From assembly GCF_000702825.1 (NCBI RefSeq), contig NZ_JNKF01000002.1, positions 1 to 64,000 on the forward strand: a stretch of DNA of 64,000 nt, in the 5' to 3' direction. Below are positions 17,513 to 26,304 of the stretch, piece after piece (the stretch's first letter is position 1; every line of letters starts with the position of its first letter). Source of the stretch: Prevotella sp. P6B1. Lineage in GTDB: Bacteria > Bacteroidota > Bacteroidia > Bacteroidales > Bacteroidaceae. A program made the position numbers and the translations under genes. The notes under the pieces are model-generated. The model saw only the letters and a list, made by a program, of their open reading frames with translations. It made no database searches and was not told the origin of the DNA.

Positions 17513-18475
17513 TTATAACTTTACAGTTGATATGTCCACCAGCCCATTGACTATTGCATAGATGGTCAATCCGGCTGGTGAATGTATTTGAAGCTTGCGG
17601 GCTATGTTGCGGCGGTGTGTAATCACCGTATTGATCGAGATACACAGATGATCGGCTATCTCCTTGTTCGACATACCCTGTACCAGCGAAATAATCACGT
17701 CTTTCTCGCGGTCGCTCAGTGCGTCAGGATTCTGTGCCTGGGCGTTACCGAATACCATGCCTGAAATGTTGCGGCTCACATCCTGCTGCTTGGTGATCTG
17801 CTCCAGTCGGCGGATGGCAGGCACAAAGATATGGTCCTCCACCTCAGCGTGCTGGCGCAGCCATACCTCGTTCTCGTAGATGTCGTGGAGGGTGGCTGTC
17901 AGCTGGTTGTTGTGCAGTCCGTCTTGCGGCAGATATTTGATGATGAGCAGTTTCAGCTCGCGCAGTTTCTTGTCGGCGGCACCGTGGTGCTTCGAGAAGG
18001 TCTCTACATTGTAATCATTGGCAGGCTCACCGTCAATCAGCTGTTGTACGTAGGGGAACAGGGTTTTCTGTTCGTACTGCATGTGTCGGCGTATCTCGTG
18101 GGCATACTCATCGTAGAATTTGAGGATGAGTCGGCCCAGCGAGTCGTTCTCGTCGAGGCTCTCAGCCAGCTCTCTACGGATATAAGGTAGCTGAAACTCC
18201 AGGAAATAGGCGTGGCTGGCCTCCAGATAGTGGAGCAGGGTGGGCACACTGAGTTGCTCGTCGGCCTCAAACTCGCCGTAGCCGTTGATGGTGTAGTTCA
18301 CCACAGCCAGGAAGGTGTAGGTGTCTACATCATTATCCTCGCAGGTCTCGCGCACGGTCTTGTCGCCAAAACCTAAGTTGATGCCAAAGCTGCCCAGACT
18401 CTGTAACAGGTCGTAGTTGTCGCGGATCAGCGATATCATTTTGTCGTCCGCCTCGTACATTTTCTGATTCTTCAT
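17513..18475 (-). CDS. RIC/hemerythrin domain-LuxR helix-turn-helix regulator
   Basis: 320 residues. Residues about 12-60 resemble the ScdA_N (DUF542) domain of RIC di-iron proteins (YtfE/ScdA). Residues about 80-230 form a hemerythrin-like four-helix bundle with candidate iron ligands in SHAYFLEFQLP, HEIRRHMQYEQKTLFP, SKHHG and QHAEVEDHIFVP. Residues about 252-312 are a LuxR/GerE helix-turn-helix (LSDREKDVIISLVQGMSNKE then IADHLCISINTVITHRRNI). Known RIC proteins respond to nitric oxide and oxidative damage at Fe-S centres, so a di-iron NO/O2 sensor directly coupled to DNA binding is inferred. It is transcribed divergently from the porin-imelysin-cytochrome operon. Confidence 0.85.
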   Translation of the reverse strand: MKNQKMYEADDKMISLIRDNYDLLQSLGSFGINLGFGDKTVRETCEDNDVDTYTFLAVVNYTINGYGEFEADEQLSVPTLLHYLEASHAYFLEFQLPYIRRELAESLDENDSLGRLILKFYDEYAHEIRRHMQYEQKTLFPYVQQLIDGEPANDYNVETFSKHHGAADKKLRELKLLIIKYLPQDGLHNNQLTATLHDIYENEVWLRQHAEVEDHIFVPAIRRLEQITKQQDVSRNISGMVFGNAQAQNPDALSDREKDVIISLVQGMSNKEIADHLCISINTVITHRRNIARKLQIHSPAGLTIYAIVNGLVDISTVKL

Positions 18476-18508
18476 TTTCTTCTATCTACCTATTAATGAT
18501 TACGGGTG

Positions 18509-18516
18509 CAAAATTA
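18509..18516 (-). promoter_or_regulatory. promoter -7 element for the hemerythrin-LuxR gene
   Basis: TAATTTTG on the minus strand, 33 nt upstream of the ATG at 18475. Confidence 0.7.
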
Positions 18517-18616
18517 CGACATATTTTTGATTTCTGCAATAATCACAATTGGGTATTTTCTACACTCTTTGTGGTGATTTAGCGCTTTTTTAACGCTATT
18601 TCATTATTTTTAGGTA

Positions 18617-18647
18617 TTGTGTAATTGTGCGAATCGCTCTACCTTTG
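18617..18647 (+). promoter_or_regulatory. promoter of the porin-imelysin-cytochrome operon
   Basis: TTG at 18617-18619 and TACCTTTG at 18640-18647 with 20 nt between. The roughly 100 nt between this and the divergent promoter at 18509 is AT-rich and the natural place for a shared operator; no clear operator palindrome was found by eye. Confidence 0.75.
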
Positions 18648-18675
18648 CAGCCAAAATTGGAAAATTGAGTTAGTA

Positions 18676-19977
18676 ATGAATAAGTTTGTTAAGTTTTCAA
18701 TGTGCTGCATGGCGGTGGTTTGTGCCACCGATGCCATGGCACAGGTTAATGCTGCCGACAGCGTGATGCAGCACGCCAAGGGCAACAAGTTGAGCGTGGG
18801 TGGCTACGGCGAGGTAGCTTACTCACGTAATTTCTTTAGCGACCATGTGAGCCGTTACAGTCAGCCCGAGGCTCATAAGAACGATCCCAGCCACGGGCGT
18901 TTCGATATCCCCCATGCCGTGATTTATCTGGGCTACGACTTCGGTAAGGGCTGGTCGTTCGGTACCGAGGTTGAGTTCGAGCATGGCGGTGCCGGCCTGG
19001 CCTACGAGAAGGAAGACGAGGAAGGCGGCGAATGGGAACAGGAGACCGAGAAGGGCGGCGAGGTAGAGCTGGAGCAGTTCTGGATTCAGAAAACCTTTTC
19101 GCGCGCAGCCAACCTGCGTTTCGGCCATATCGTGGTGCCCGTGGGTCTGAACAATGCCCACCACGAGCCTCTGAACTTCTTCACCGTGTATCGTCCTGAG
19201 GGCGAGAACACCATCATGCCCAGCACGTGGCACCAGACGGGTGTGTCGTTCTTCGGCCGCTATAAGTCGTTCCGCTACGAGGCTCAGCTGCTGGCTGGCC
19301 TGAATGCCGACAATTTCACGAATGTGAACTGGATCAAGAAGGGGGCAGCCAACCCGCTGGAGTTCGAGGTGGCTAATAAGTATGGTGTGGCCCTGCGTAT
19401 CGACAACTATGCGGTGCGTGGTCTGCGTCTGGGCCTGAGTGGCTATTATGGCGAGAGCATCGGCAACAGCTATCCCCGCAATGCCAATGGCGTGGATGCC
19501 GAGTATAAGGGGCAGGTGCTGATTGGTGCCTTCGACTTCACCTACGACGACCACAACTGGATTGTGCGCGGCCAGGCCGACTATGGCTATCTGGGCGATG
19601 CCGAGCAGCTGAAGTATGTGTATAACCGCACAAATAAGAAGTCGCCCTACCATCATTCTGCTTTCGTGAGCAAGAATGCCTATGCCGTGGGTATCGAGGC
19701 CGGCTACGATGTGTTCTCGCAGATCAGCTGTATGCGTGCCGACGAGCAGAAGCTCTACGTGTTCGGCCGCTACGAGCAGTACAACCCCTATGCCAGCAAC
19801 ACCAAGAGTACTGCCTACGACTATACCGAGGTGAAGCGTATGGCCTTTGGTGTGAACTACTATCCTGTGCCCGAGATTGCCATCAAGGCCGAGTATTCGC
19901 ACCGTCTGCTGAAGAGCCTGTACAACGACGAGCCTTCTGTCAGCATCGGTGTTACCTACGAGGGCTTCTTCATGTAA
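18676..19977 (+). CDS. outer-membrane porin (OprP/OprO-like)
   Basis: 433 residues. Signal peptide ending ATDAMAQ, then a strand-rich barrel. GFDIPHAVIYLGYDF-type opening, RFGHIVVPVGLNNAHHEP and the aromatic C-terminus YEGFFM are typical of phosphate-selective-porin-like barrels. An acidic insert around residues 110-135 (EKEDEEGGEWEQETEKGG) could be a cation-binding loop. ATG 18676 gives the signal peptide; the in-frame upstream start at 18625 precedes the promoter -7 element. It leads the operon with imelysin and di-heme oxidoreductase, so metal or anion passage for that system is inferred. Confidence 0.85.
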   Translation: MNKFVKFSMCCMAVVCATDAMAQVNAADSVMQHAKGNKLSVGGYGEVAYSRNFFSDHVSRYSQPEAHKNDPSHGRFDIPHAVIYLGYDFGKGWSFGTEVEFEHGGAGLAYEKEDEEGGEWEQETEKGGEVELEQFWIQKTFSRAANLRFGHIVVPVGLNNAHHEPLNFFTVYRPEGENTIMPSTWHQTGVSFFGRYKSFRYEAQLLAGLNADNFTNVNWIKKGAANPLEFEVANKYGVALRIDNYAVRGLRLGLSGYYGESIGNSYPRNANGVDAEYKGQVLIGAFDFTYDDHNWIVRGQADYGYLGDAEQLKYVYNRTNKKSPYHHSAFVSKNAYAVGIEAGYDVFSQISCMRADEQKLYVFGRYEQYNPYASNTKSTAYDYTEVKRMAFGVNYYPVPEIAIKAEYSHRLLKSLYNDEPSVSIGVTYEGFFM

Positions 19978-20032
19978 ACTAATCAATAATTATAAATAGG
20001 TATTTAAGAAACTGATTAATGTAAAAAGAAAA

Positions 20033-21352
20033 ATGAAAAAGATCTATTATTCAATGGCTGTCCTGATGATGGGACTCTCGTTCGCTGCTTGTAGCAACGA
20101 CGATGACAAGAAGGGCAATGAAGACGAGTTCAGTGTGACTGAGACAACCCCAGTGGTTGACGAGGATTCCTATGGCCTGAACACCACAGCTGCTAACTTC
20201 AGTGTGAAATCGTTTGGTGAGGGTGCCGTCGATGGTTGTGCCGACGTGGTCAGTGAGCTCGAATCAGCCAATGCCCTGATTGGCTCGGCTAAGCTCACCG
20301 AGGCTCAGGAAACTTACCTCCGCGAGGTGCTGAAGAATCTGGTCAACAATGTGATTGTGCCTACCTACACCCAGCTGGCCGACAACACCGAGGCGCTCGA
20401 GAGCACCCTGAACGGCCTGACCACCAGCACCATCACTCAGGCTCAGATCGATGAGGCTTGCCGCGACTTCAAGGCAGCCCGTATGTACTGGGAGCAGAGC
20501 GAGGCCTTCCTGATGGGTGCCGCCTCTGATTTCGATGTCGATCCTACTATCGACTCATGGCCATTGAACCGTTCGCTGCTGCTCAGCTACTTCAACAACG
20601 GTATGAACGACGAGATGCTCGACGATGCTACCATCCTTGGTTTCCACGCCCTCGAGTTCATCCTGTTCCGCGATGGTCAGCCTCGTAAGGTGGCCGAGCT
20701 GAAGGGCAACGATACCTACAAGAATTTCGAGAATATCACAGGTGCTCAGGAGCTGGCTTATGCCCAGACCATCTGCACCCTGCTCAAGCAGCGCACCTTC
20801 CAGCTGCAGTGTGCCTGGGACGGTGGTAAGAATGCTGCCCGCTTGTCAGTAGTGAAGGGTGCTAACCTGAAGTATCAGACTGAGAAAGGCCTCTCTTATG
20901 GCGACAACCTGATCAATGCCGGTGTATCTGGTAGCAACAGCTCGTTCCCAACCCTGAAGGACGCTATCGCCCAGGTGCTCTCCGACGATGAGGGTAGCTG
21001 TCTGGCCATTGCCAACGAGGTGGGTACCGCCAAGATTGCCAACCCCTTCTCGGCAGGTGATGTATCGTATGTTGAGTCGCCTTATAGCTATAACTCTATC
21101 ACCGACTTCCGCGATAACATCCGTTCTATCCGCAACGTATGGCTGGGTTCTACCGATAAGAAGGCCAATAAGTACAGCTTCCACACCTTCTTTGCCAGCG
21201 TGAAGAAGGATGCCGTCAACCAGAAGGTGGAGAATGCCTACGTAAGCGCCATTGCTGGTATCAGCAACATGCCTTCACCCTTCGTGAAGTACTGCTGCAC
21301 CATCTGGAACATCGCTTTCGAGGACGATGAGGACTGGGAAGTAGATGAATAA
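20033..21352 (+). CDS. imelysin family (iron-regulated protein A-like) lipoprotein
   Basis: 439 residues. Signal peptide with lipobox SFAAC, so a lipid-anchored periplasmic or outer-membrane protein. The imelysin GxHxxE motif is G203-F-H205-A-L-E208 in LGFHALEF. Two helical bundles with WPL (DSWPLNRS) fit the M75/IrpA/EfeO group, which bind iron or heme rather than cleave peptides. It sits 55 nt after the porin and overlaps the frame of the di-heme gene region. Confidence 0.9.
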   Translation: MKKIYYSMAVLMMGLSFAACSNDDDKKGNEDEFSVTETTPVVDEDSYGLNTTAANFSVKSFGEGAVDGCADVVSELESANALIGSAKLTEAQETYLREVLKNLVNNVIVPTYTQLADNTEALESTLNGLTTSTITQAQIDEACRDFKAARMYWEQSEAFLMGAASDFDVDPTIDSWPLNRSLLLSYFNNGMNDEMLDDATILGFHALEFILFRDGQPRKVAELKGNDTYKNFENITGAQELAYAQTICTLLKQRTFQLQCAWDGGKNAARLSVVKGANLKYQTEKGLSYGDNLINAGVSGSNSSFPTLKDAIAQVLSDDEGSCLAIANEVGTAKIANPFSAGDVSYVESPYSYNSITDFRDNIRSIRNVWLGSTDKKANKYSFHTFFASVKKDAVNQKVENAYVSAIAGISNMPSPFVKYCCTIWNIAFEDDEDWEVDE

Positions 21353-21377
21353 TAAGAACAATGTAAGGATAATAACT

Positions 21378-23132
21378 ATGACAAGTACTTGGAAGATTAC
21401 TAATTGGGCCATGGCTGCCCTGATGGCTGTACCAGTGCTTACAGCTTGCTCTGACGATCATGCTAAGACGTTGGGCGAACTGGAAGAGGAGGAACAGGCC
21501 TTCGGTAAGGCTGTGGGTAACTTTACGGCCGACGAGTGGTTTCCTGGCGGACAGCTGGGAACCACCGACAAGGCCAGCTATTCAGCCCCCACACCTGTTG
21601 TCGAGAAGATGGCAGGCATGCTTGAGGACTTCAATACCGGCGAGGGTTTCTTCGAGAAGCTCTACACCTTCGAGCAGGAGCCCCGCAAGGGCTTGGGCCC
21701 CGCCTGGGTGCGCAACTCGTGTATCGCCTGTCACCCCAGCTATGGTCACGGCAGGCGTCAGGAAGCCTATCGTGCCAACCAGATTGGTAACGGCTATCTG
21801 CTGGTGATCTATCACCCCGAGACCAATGCCTATATCTCAGAGGTAACAGGCATGCCGCAGACACAGGCCATGGCTCCCTTCAAGGCGCCTATCGACGAGA
21901 ATCAGATTGAGATTGAGTGGAAGAACGTGACGGCGATGGAGAGCGGCCTTTCGATGACCTTCCCCGATGGTGAGAGCTACTCGCTCATCTACCCCGAGGT
22001 GCGCATCCCGCAGTCGGCCTTCAACACCAATCCTAAGCCCACCGACTATGCTGTGCGCTTAGAGTCGACCATCGGTGTGTATGGTACCGCCCTGCTCGAT
22101 GCCATCGACGATGCTGATATCGAGGCCCAGTGGGCCAAGGAGGCCGCGCACGCCACGCTGAACCCCGCCATGTGGGATCAGGAGAACAACACGTTCAAGG
22201 CCAGCGCCTACTATTCGGCACCTTACAACGACCTTGGCTCGCACCACGGTTCGCACGGTCCGCTCAAGCGCTTCACCTACGCCATGACCCGTGGCTCGCT
22301 GCAGGACGGTGCAGGCTCGAATGCTATCTGGAACATCACTAACGTGACCCGTTCCGACCGCCACTGGCTCTATTCTACCGCTGCCTGGGCTAAGGCTCAG
22401 AGCGAGGACCCCGAGGTGATCAGCTACATCAAGCAGCACGGCTCGTCGCCCACCAGCATGCTCTATCCCTACTATGCCGATGGTACCGACGAGGGCATCG
22501 CCACCCGTGTGAACGAGATTCTGAGCTGCACCTCTGTCGGCAGCAAGGACACCTTCGAGAAGTACCTGGTGAAGGGTGCGCCCTATCATGGCAACGAGGA
22601 GATGAGCGACAAGCAGTACTACCAGTTTATGGTATGGCACCGCGGACTGGCTGTGCCTGCTGCCCGCAACCTGAACGATGCCGATGTGCAGCGTGGTAAG
22701 CAGCTCTTCAGCGAGATAGGTTGTGCCAACTGCCACCGTCCGTCGTGGAAGACGGGATCGGACAATATGTGGATCGATGCCAGCATTAAGTCGTATGCCC
22801 AGTCGGTAGGCAAGAGCGCCAGCAGCATGCTGCCTAAGTATGCCAACCAGACCATCTGGCCATACACCGACCTGGTACAGCACCGTCTGTTCATGGCCAA
22901 CGATATCCGCACTGGCTGGTGCCGCACCACGCCACTCTGGGGCCGCGGTCTGAGCCGCCGTCTCACAGGTGCCGACGACCGTCTGCACGACTGTCGTGCC
23001 CGCACGGTCATCGAGGCCATCATGTGGCACGGCTACTCTAAGCAGAGCGATGCCTACAGGCCTACAGAGAAGTTCTACAATCTGCCCAAGGCCGATCGCG
23101 ACGCCGTGGTGAAATTCATCGAATCTATCTGA
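21378..23132 (+). CDS. di-heme c-type oxidoreductase (DHOR/thiol oxidoreductase family)
   Basis: 584 residues. Signal sequence with possible lipobox VLTAC, and two c-type heme sites: C115-IA-C118-H119 and C449-AN-C452-H453. The DHOR family (DUF1111) is remotely like di-heme cytochrome c peroxidases and is often encoded beside imelysin. The enzyme reaction is not established. ATG 21378 is chosen because it starts a proper signal peptide; ATG 21345 overlaps the imelysin stop and adds 11 polar residues. Heme attachment requires a cytochrome c maturation system, of which only a small CcsA-like piece is seen just downstream. Confidence 0.85.
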   Translation: MTSTWKITNWAMAALMAVPVLTACSDDHAKTLGELEEEEQAFGKAVGNFTADEWFPGGQLGTTDKASYSAPTPVVEKMAGMLEDFNTGEGFFEKLYTFEQEPRKGLGPAWVRNSCIACHPSYGHGRRQEAYRANQIGNGYLLVIYHPETNAYISEVTGMPQTQAMAPFKAPIDENQIEIEWKNVTAMESGLSMTFPDGESYSLIYPEVRIPQSAFNTNPKPTDYAVRLESTIGVYGTALLDAIDDADIEAQWAKEAAHATLNPAMWDQENNTFKASAYYSAPYNDLGSHHGSHGPLKRFTYAMTRGSLQDGAGSNAIWNITNVTRSDRHWLYSTAAWAKAQSEDPEVISYIKQHGSSPTSMLYPYYADGTDEGIATRVNEILSCTSVGSKDTFEKYLVKGAPYHGNEEMSDKQYYQFMVWHRGLAVPAARNLNDADVQRGKQLFSEIGCANCHRPSWKTGSDNMWIDASIKSYAQSVGKSASSMLPKYANQTIWPYTDLVQHRLFMANDIRTGWCRTTPLWGRGLSRRLTGADDRLHDCRARTVIEAIMWHGYSKQSDAYRPTEKFYNLPKADRDAVVKFIESI

Positions 23133-23134
23133 GG

Positions 23135-23719
23135 ATGAGAAAAAACTTGTTTATATTCCAATGTTTCATGGTGCTGACCCTGCTGCTCGTGGCAGGGTCA
23201 GCCTCTGTCTCGGCATCCAGGCTGCTCATGCCTCAGAAGCAGGCGGCCCATTTCTGTCAGCTGCTGCTCAACGACGGCACGCGGGTGTCGTCGCTCACCA
23301 GTCATGCGCGCCAGTTGATGCAGGCTGAGGACACGCTCACGGTCGAGCAGCTCTTCGCCAGCTTTATCCTGCAGGACGATAACTGGCAGGGCATGCGCTT
23401 CTTTCCCCATCAGGTGGAGGGCAGGGTAGAGTGGTACAGCGCCATCGACCAGCTGCCCGCTGCGATGGGTGCCGAGCATCAGCGCTACATCCACGAGGTG
23501 TTCCCCCGCCTGAAGGCCGAGGTCGAGGCAGGGCGCTGGGCCACGGTCGATGCCTATATTGAAAAGATGCTGCAGTACCAGTGCCGTTTCGGAGGCACGC
23601 AGGCCAAGAGTCCCGTGCAGGCAGCCCACCTGGCTTATATCGCTGTATTTTTTCTGTTGGTTGTGCTCGTTTCTCGATTATTATTCGTAACTTTGCACCC
23701 CAAACGAATAGCATCATGA
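23135..23719 (+). CDS. small bitopic membrane protein resembling the periplasmic part of CcsA/CcsBA
   Basis: 194 residues. N-terminal signal/anchor (about 5-27) and C-terminal membrane span (about 168-187). The periplasmic middle has LLNDGTRVSSLTSHARQLM, then a segment around LFASFILQDDNWQGMRFFP, which recalls the DGR-x-PL-x-T-x-A...L region inserted in Bacteroidetes CcsBA cytochrome c synthases. It lies 2 nt after a di-heme cytochrome gene, so a heme-handling helper role is inferred. It lacks the WxWD heme-binding region of CcsA. The final 4 nt (ATGA) overlap the Rid-fold gene. Confidence 0.6.
   Translation: MRKNLFIFQCFMVLTLLLVAGSASVSASRLLMPQKQAAHFCQLLLNDGTRVSSLTSHARQLMQAEDTLTVEQLFASFILQDDNWQGMRFFPHQVEGRVEWYSAIDQLPAAMGAEHQRYIHEVFPRLKAEVEAGRWATVDAYIEKMLQYQCRFGGTQAKSPVQAAHLAYIAVFFLLVVLVSRLLFVTLHPKRIAS
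23688..23695 (+). promoter_or_regulatory. internal promoter -7 element for the Rid-fold gene
   Basis: TAACTTTG inside the 3' end of the upstream coding region, 20 nt before ATG 23716. The Rid gene can thus be expressed both from the operon and alone. Confidence 0.6.
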
Positions 23720-24861
23720 AAGATCTGAAACTGACTCAAATCGAATTCAATCAAGCCCGTGCCGAAGTGTTCAGCTTCGATAGCGGCAACGAGGTGCGCG
23801 AGTACCACGCCATGATCCACGTGGCGGGCAGCCGCCTGACGTTTGCTCAGCAGCTCGAAGCCGTGATGAACGCCTATGCCGGCTTGCTCTCCCAGTTGCC
23901 TGGCACCCAGGCCGTCTTCAAACGCTACTTCCTGAGCGATGCCGCCAATCAGGCCGACGATGTGGTAGTGGCCGACGTGACCGATTGCGCCAAGAGCATC
24001 ATCCAGCAGCCGCCCCTCGATGGCACCAAGATAGCCCTGTGGGTGTGGCTCATGTCCGACGTGCAGACCGGTATGACCAACAGCGGCCTCTACGAGGTGC
24101 GCCACGGTGCCTTCCGCCATCTGTTCAACGCCTCGGCACATAACCTCGCTGCCAACTCCGAGTACCAGATGCGCCTGCTCTTCAACGAGTATATCATGCA
24201 GCTGGCCGAAGAGGGCTGTACGCTGGCCGACAACTGCCTGCGCACCTGGCTCTTTGTCAACGATATCGACCTGAACTACGGTGGGGTGGTGCGTGCCCGC
24301 AACCAGGTGTTCTTCACCCAGGGCCTCACGCAGAACACCCACTTCATAGCCTCTACCGGCATTGGTGGCCGCCAGCAGGATACCAACGTGCTCTCGCAGA
24401 TGGATAACTACGCCATTGCCGGCATCCGTCAGGAGCAGATCCACTACCTCTATGCGCCCACCCATCTCAATCGCACCAGCGACTATGGTGTGTCGTTCGA
24501 GCGTGGCACCTATATCGACTATGCCGACCGCCGTCATGTGCTGATCTCGGGCACCGCCTCGATCAACAACAAGGGCGAGGTGATGTATGCCAAGGATATC
24601 GAGCAGCAGACGCGCCGCATGTGGGATAATGTGGAGGCGCTGCTCAGCGAGGCGGAGTGTACGTTCGATGATGTAGCCCACATGATAGTGTATCTGCGTG
24701 ACGTGGCCGACTACGACGTGGTGCGCAGTCTGTTTGCCGAGCGTTTCCCAGGCAAGCCCTGCGTCATTGTGTTGGCGCCCGTGTGCCGTCCCGGCTGGCT
24801 GGTCGAGATGGAGTGTATGGCTATCAAGGCCGTGAGTCATCCCGAACTCCCACAGTTCTGA
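23716..24861 (+). CDS. two-domain Rid/YjgF-fold protein
   Basis: 381 residues. The C-terminal ~130 residues form a YjgF/Rid domain (HVLISGTASINNKGEVMYAK, MWDNVEALLSEAECTFDDVA, VYLRDVADYDVV, RPGWLVEMECMA). The N-terminal half looks like a second, divergent copy of the same fold, the layout of chorismatases such as FkbO/Hyg5. Whether it deaminates imines like RidA or acts on chorismate cannot be decided. ATG 23716 follows the promoter at 23688; the longer frame is inside the upstream gene. Confidence 0.75.
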   Translation: MKDLKLTQIEFNQARAEVFSFDSGNEVREYHAMIHVAGSRLTFAQQLEAVMNAYAGLLSQLPGTQAVFKRYFLSDAANQADDVVVADVTDCAKSIIQQPPLDGTKIALWVWLMSDVQTGMTNSGLYEVRHGAFRHLFNASAHNLAANSEYQMRLLFNEYIMQLAEEGCTLADNCLRTWLFVNDIDLNYGGVVRARNQVFFTQGLTQNTHFIASTGIGGRQQDTNVLSQMDNYAIAGIRQEQIHYLYAPTHLNRTSDYGVSFERGTYIDYADRRHVLISGTASINNKGEVMYAKDIEQQTRRMWDNVEALLSEAECTFDDVAHMIVYLRDVADYDVVRSLFAERFPGKPCVIVLAPVCRPGWLVEMECMAIKAVSHPELPQF

Positions 24862-24904
24862 TATAACAAAAGGGGCTTGCAAACAAATGCAAGCCTCTTT
24901 TTTT
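24861..24904 (+). terminator. intrinsic terminator, first copy of a 41-nt duplicated sequence
   Basis: AGGGGCTTGCA pairs with TGCAAGCCTCT around AACAAA and is followed by seven T. The 41 nt from 24861 to 24901 recur without mismatch at 27074-27114. Confidence 0.85.
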
Positions 24905-24908
24905 GTAC

Positions 24909-26147
24909 CTATGGTTGCAGGCGCTCTGCCAGTTCGAAAGCCAGTCGGCTGTTGTGATAGGGGCAGTTCCACTCGCTCACCTTCGGTATGTCGGCTGGTC
25001 GCCCGTCGTCAGTCAGCGACTTGAACCAGCCGCCCTTCTGGTCATCCACGAAGTGGGCCTTCACGTATTTCCAGTTGTTGAGTGCGGCCTCTAAGAACGT
25101 CTCGTCGCCAGTTATCTGCCAGGCGTTCACGCAGCCGATGATGGTCTCGCATTGCGGCCACCACGACAGTTGCTTGTTCATGCCCTTGGGTGTCTTCTCA
25201 TAGAGCATGGCACCCTCGGCGTTGAGGCCCTCGCGCAGGGCTGTACGCGCCATGTCCACAGCCTGCTGCTCCACCTGCTTCTTCAGTGCTGCATCGCCTA
25301 TGGCAGCGGCAGCCTCGCACATCAGCCACGACGTCTCGATGTCGTGTCCGTACGAGTCGGTCTCGCCTATGGGCTGCCAGTCGTCGTTGCAGTACAGGAT
25401 GAGGTGGTGCGTCTGGGGCGCATAGAGCTTGGTCTGCAGGATGTCGATCAGCTCTATGAGGTTACGCTTCAGTCCCTCGTCGGGCCACACCTGATAGAGC
25501 GTGGTGTAGGCCTCCAGCAGGTGGATGTGGGTGTTCATCGTCTTCGAGGCGCCCGCCTGTCCGTCAACGCCTATGAGCGGAGCTTTCGTAAAGTCGCGCT
25601 TATACGATTCTATGTAGCCCTGCTTGCCCTTGTCGTGTACCTTCTCTTCCAGTGTGGCATAGAGCTGCTTGGCAGCCTCTAAGCTGTTGGTGCTGCCCGT
25701 GGCGCGGTAGTGCTCGGCCAGTCCGTAGATGCCGAAGGCGCAGGCGTAGGTCTGTTTGGTGGTATCCCAGGGCTTTCCGTTGCAGTCCACCATCCAGTAC
25801 ACGCCGCCGTATTGCAGGTCTATGAAGTGGCTGATGTAATACGCAGCGGCGCGGTCGGCCATCTGTTTGTAGGCAAGCAGCGAATCCTGTCGGTAAGCCT
25901 TGGCAAAGGTCCAGACGATGCGTGCATTCAGCACCGCCCCTTTGGGCGCCCGTTCCACGGGCTGTCCGCTGTTCAGCACTACGCCATAGAATCCGCCGCG
26001 CGGGTCGATGGTCTTCTCCATCCAGAAGGGCAGGATGTTCTCTTTGAGGTTCTGCGTAGTCTCTGTGCGCAGCACCTCTTTCGTGTCAGCCCAGCCAGCC
26101 ACGGCCATCGCCATCGCTGCCAGCATCATTACCATGTTCTTTCTCAT
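24909..26147 (-). CDS. secreted AGE/cellobiose 2-epimerase family protein
   Basis: 412 residues. Signal peptide (1-20, ending AGWA) predicts periplasmic location. The (alpha/alpha)6-barrel family marks are LNARIVWTFAKAY, GGVYWMVDCNGKP, MNTHIHLLEAYTTL, GHDIETSWLMCEAA and SEWNCPYHNSR, which carry the His and Glu/Arg of the N-acylglucosamine/cellobiose 2-epimerase superfamily. It would interconvert Glc and Man at the reducing end of an oligosaccharide, or act on free sugars. Cytoplasmic location is more usual for this family. The gene is alone on its strand with its own promoter. Confidence 0.85.
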   Translation of the reverse strand: MRKNMVMMLAAMAMAVAGWADTKEVLRTETTQNLKENILPFWMEKTIDPRGGFYGVVLNSGQPVERAPKGAVLNARIVWTFAKAYRQDSLLAYKQMADRAAAYYISHFIDLQYGGVYWMVDCNGKPWDTTKQTYACAFGIYGLAEHYRATGSTNSLEAAKQLYATLEEKVHDKGKQGYIESYKRDFTKAPLIGVDGQAGASKTMNTHIHLLEAYTTLYQVWPDEGLKRNLIELIDILQTKLYAPQTHHLILYCNDDWQPIGETDSYGHDIETSWLMCEAAAAIGDAALKKQVEQQAVDMARTALREGLNAEGAMLYEKTPKGMNKQLSWWPQCETIIGCVNAWQITGDETFLEAALNNWKYVKAHFVDDQKGGWFKSLTDDGRPADIPKVSEWNCPYHNSRLAFELAERLQP

Positions 26148-26168
26148 GTCTCAGTAAGATTTACGCTG

Positions 26169-26176
26169 CAAATATA
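26169..26176 (-). promoter_or_regulatory. promoter -7 element for the AGE epimerase gene
   Basis: TATATTTG on the minus strand, 21 nt before ATG 26147. Confidence 0.7.
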
Positions 26177-26236
26177 CATACAAATCCGATAAGTTCCAAA
26201 TTTTATCCGTAGAGATTCATTTTGTTCCCTAAAAGT

Positions 26237-26266
26237 TTTGTGTCTCCGTAAAAAATGTTATCTTTG
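26237..26266 (+). promoter_or_regulatory. promoter of the sigma4-alphaCTD gene
   Basis: TTTG at 26237-26240 and TATCTTTG at 26259-26266, 18 nt apart (one short of the usual 19-21). Confidence 0.65.
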
Positions 26267-26304
26267 CAGACTGAAAGGATATTGATAGAATACAAAAATT
26301 AAAT

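Noticed and set aside
18823..19986. 387-codon open frame on the minus strand opposite the porin gene
   Set aside because: It mirrors codon bias of the plus-strand gene; the product is Val/His/Gly-rich low-information sequence with no domain, and the plus strand has a clear signal peptide and barrel protein.
23635..24972. 445-codon open frame on the minus strand opposite the Rid-fold gene
   Set aside because: It runs across a terminator and another gene's end, and has no promoter or recognisable fold; the plus-strand protein is a clear YjgF-family member.
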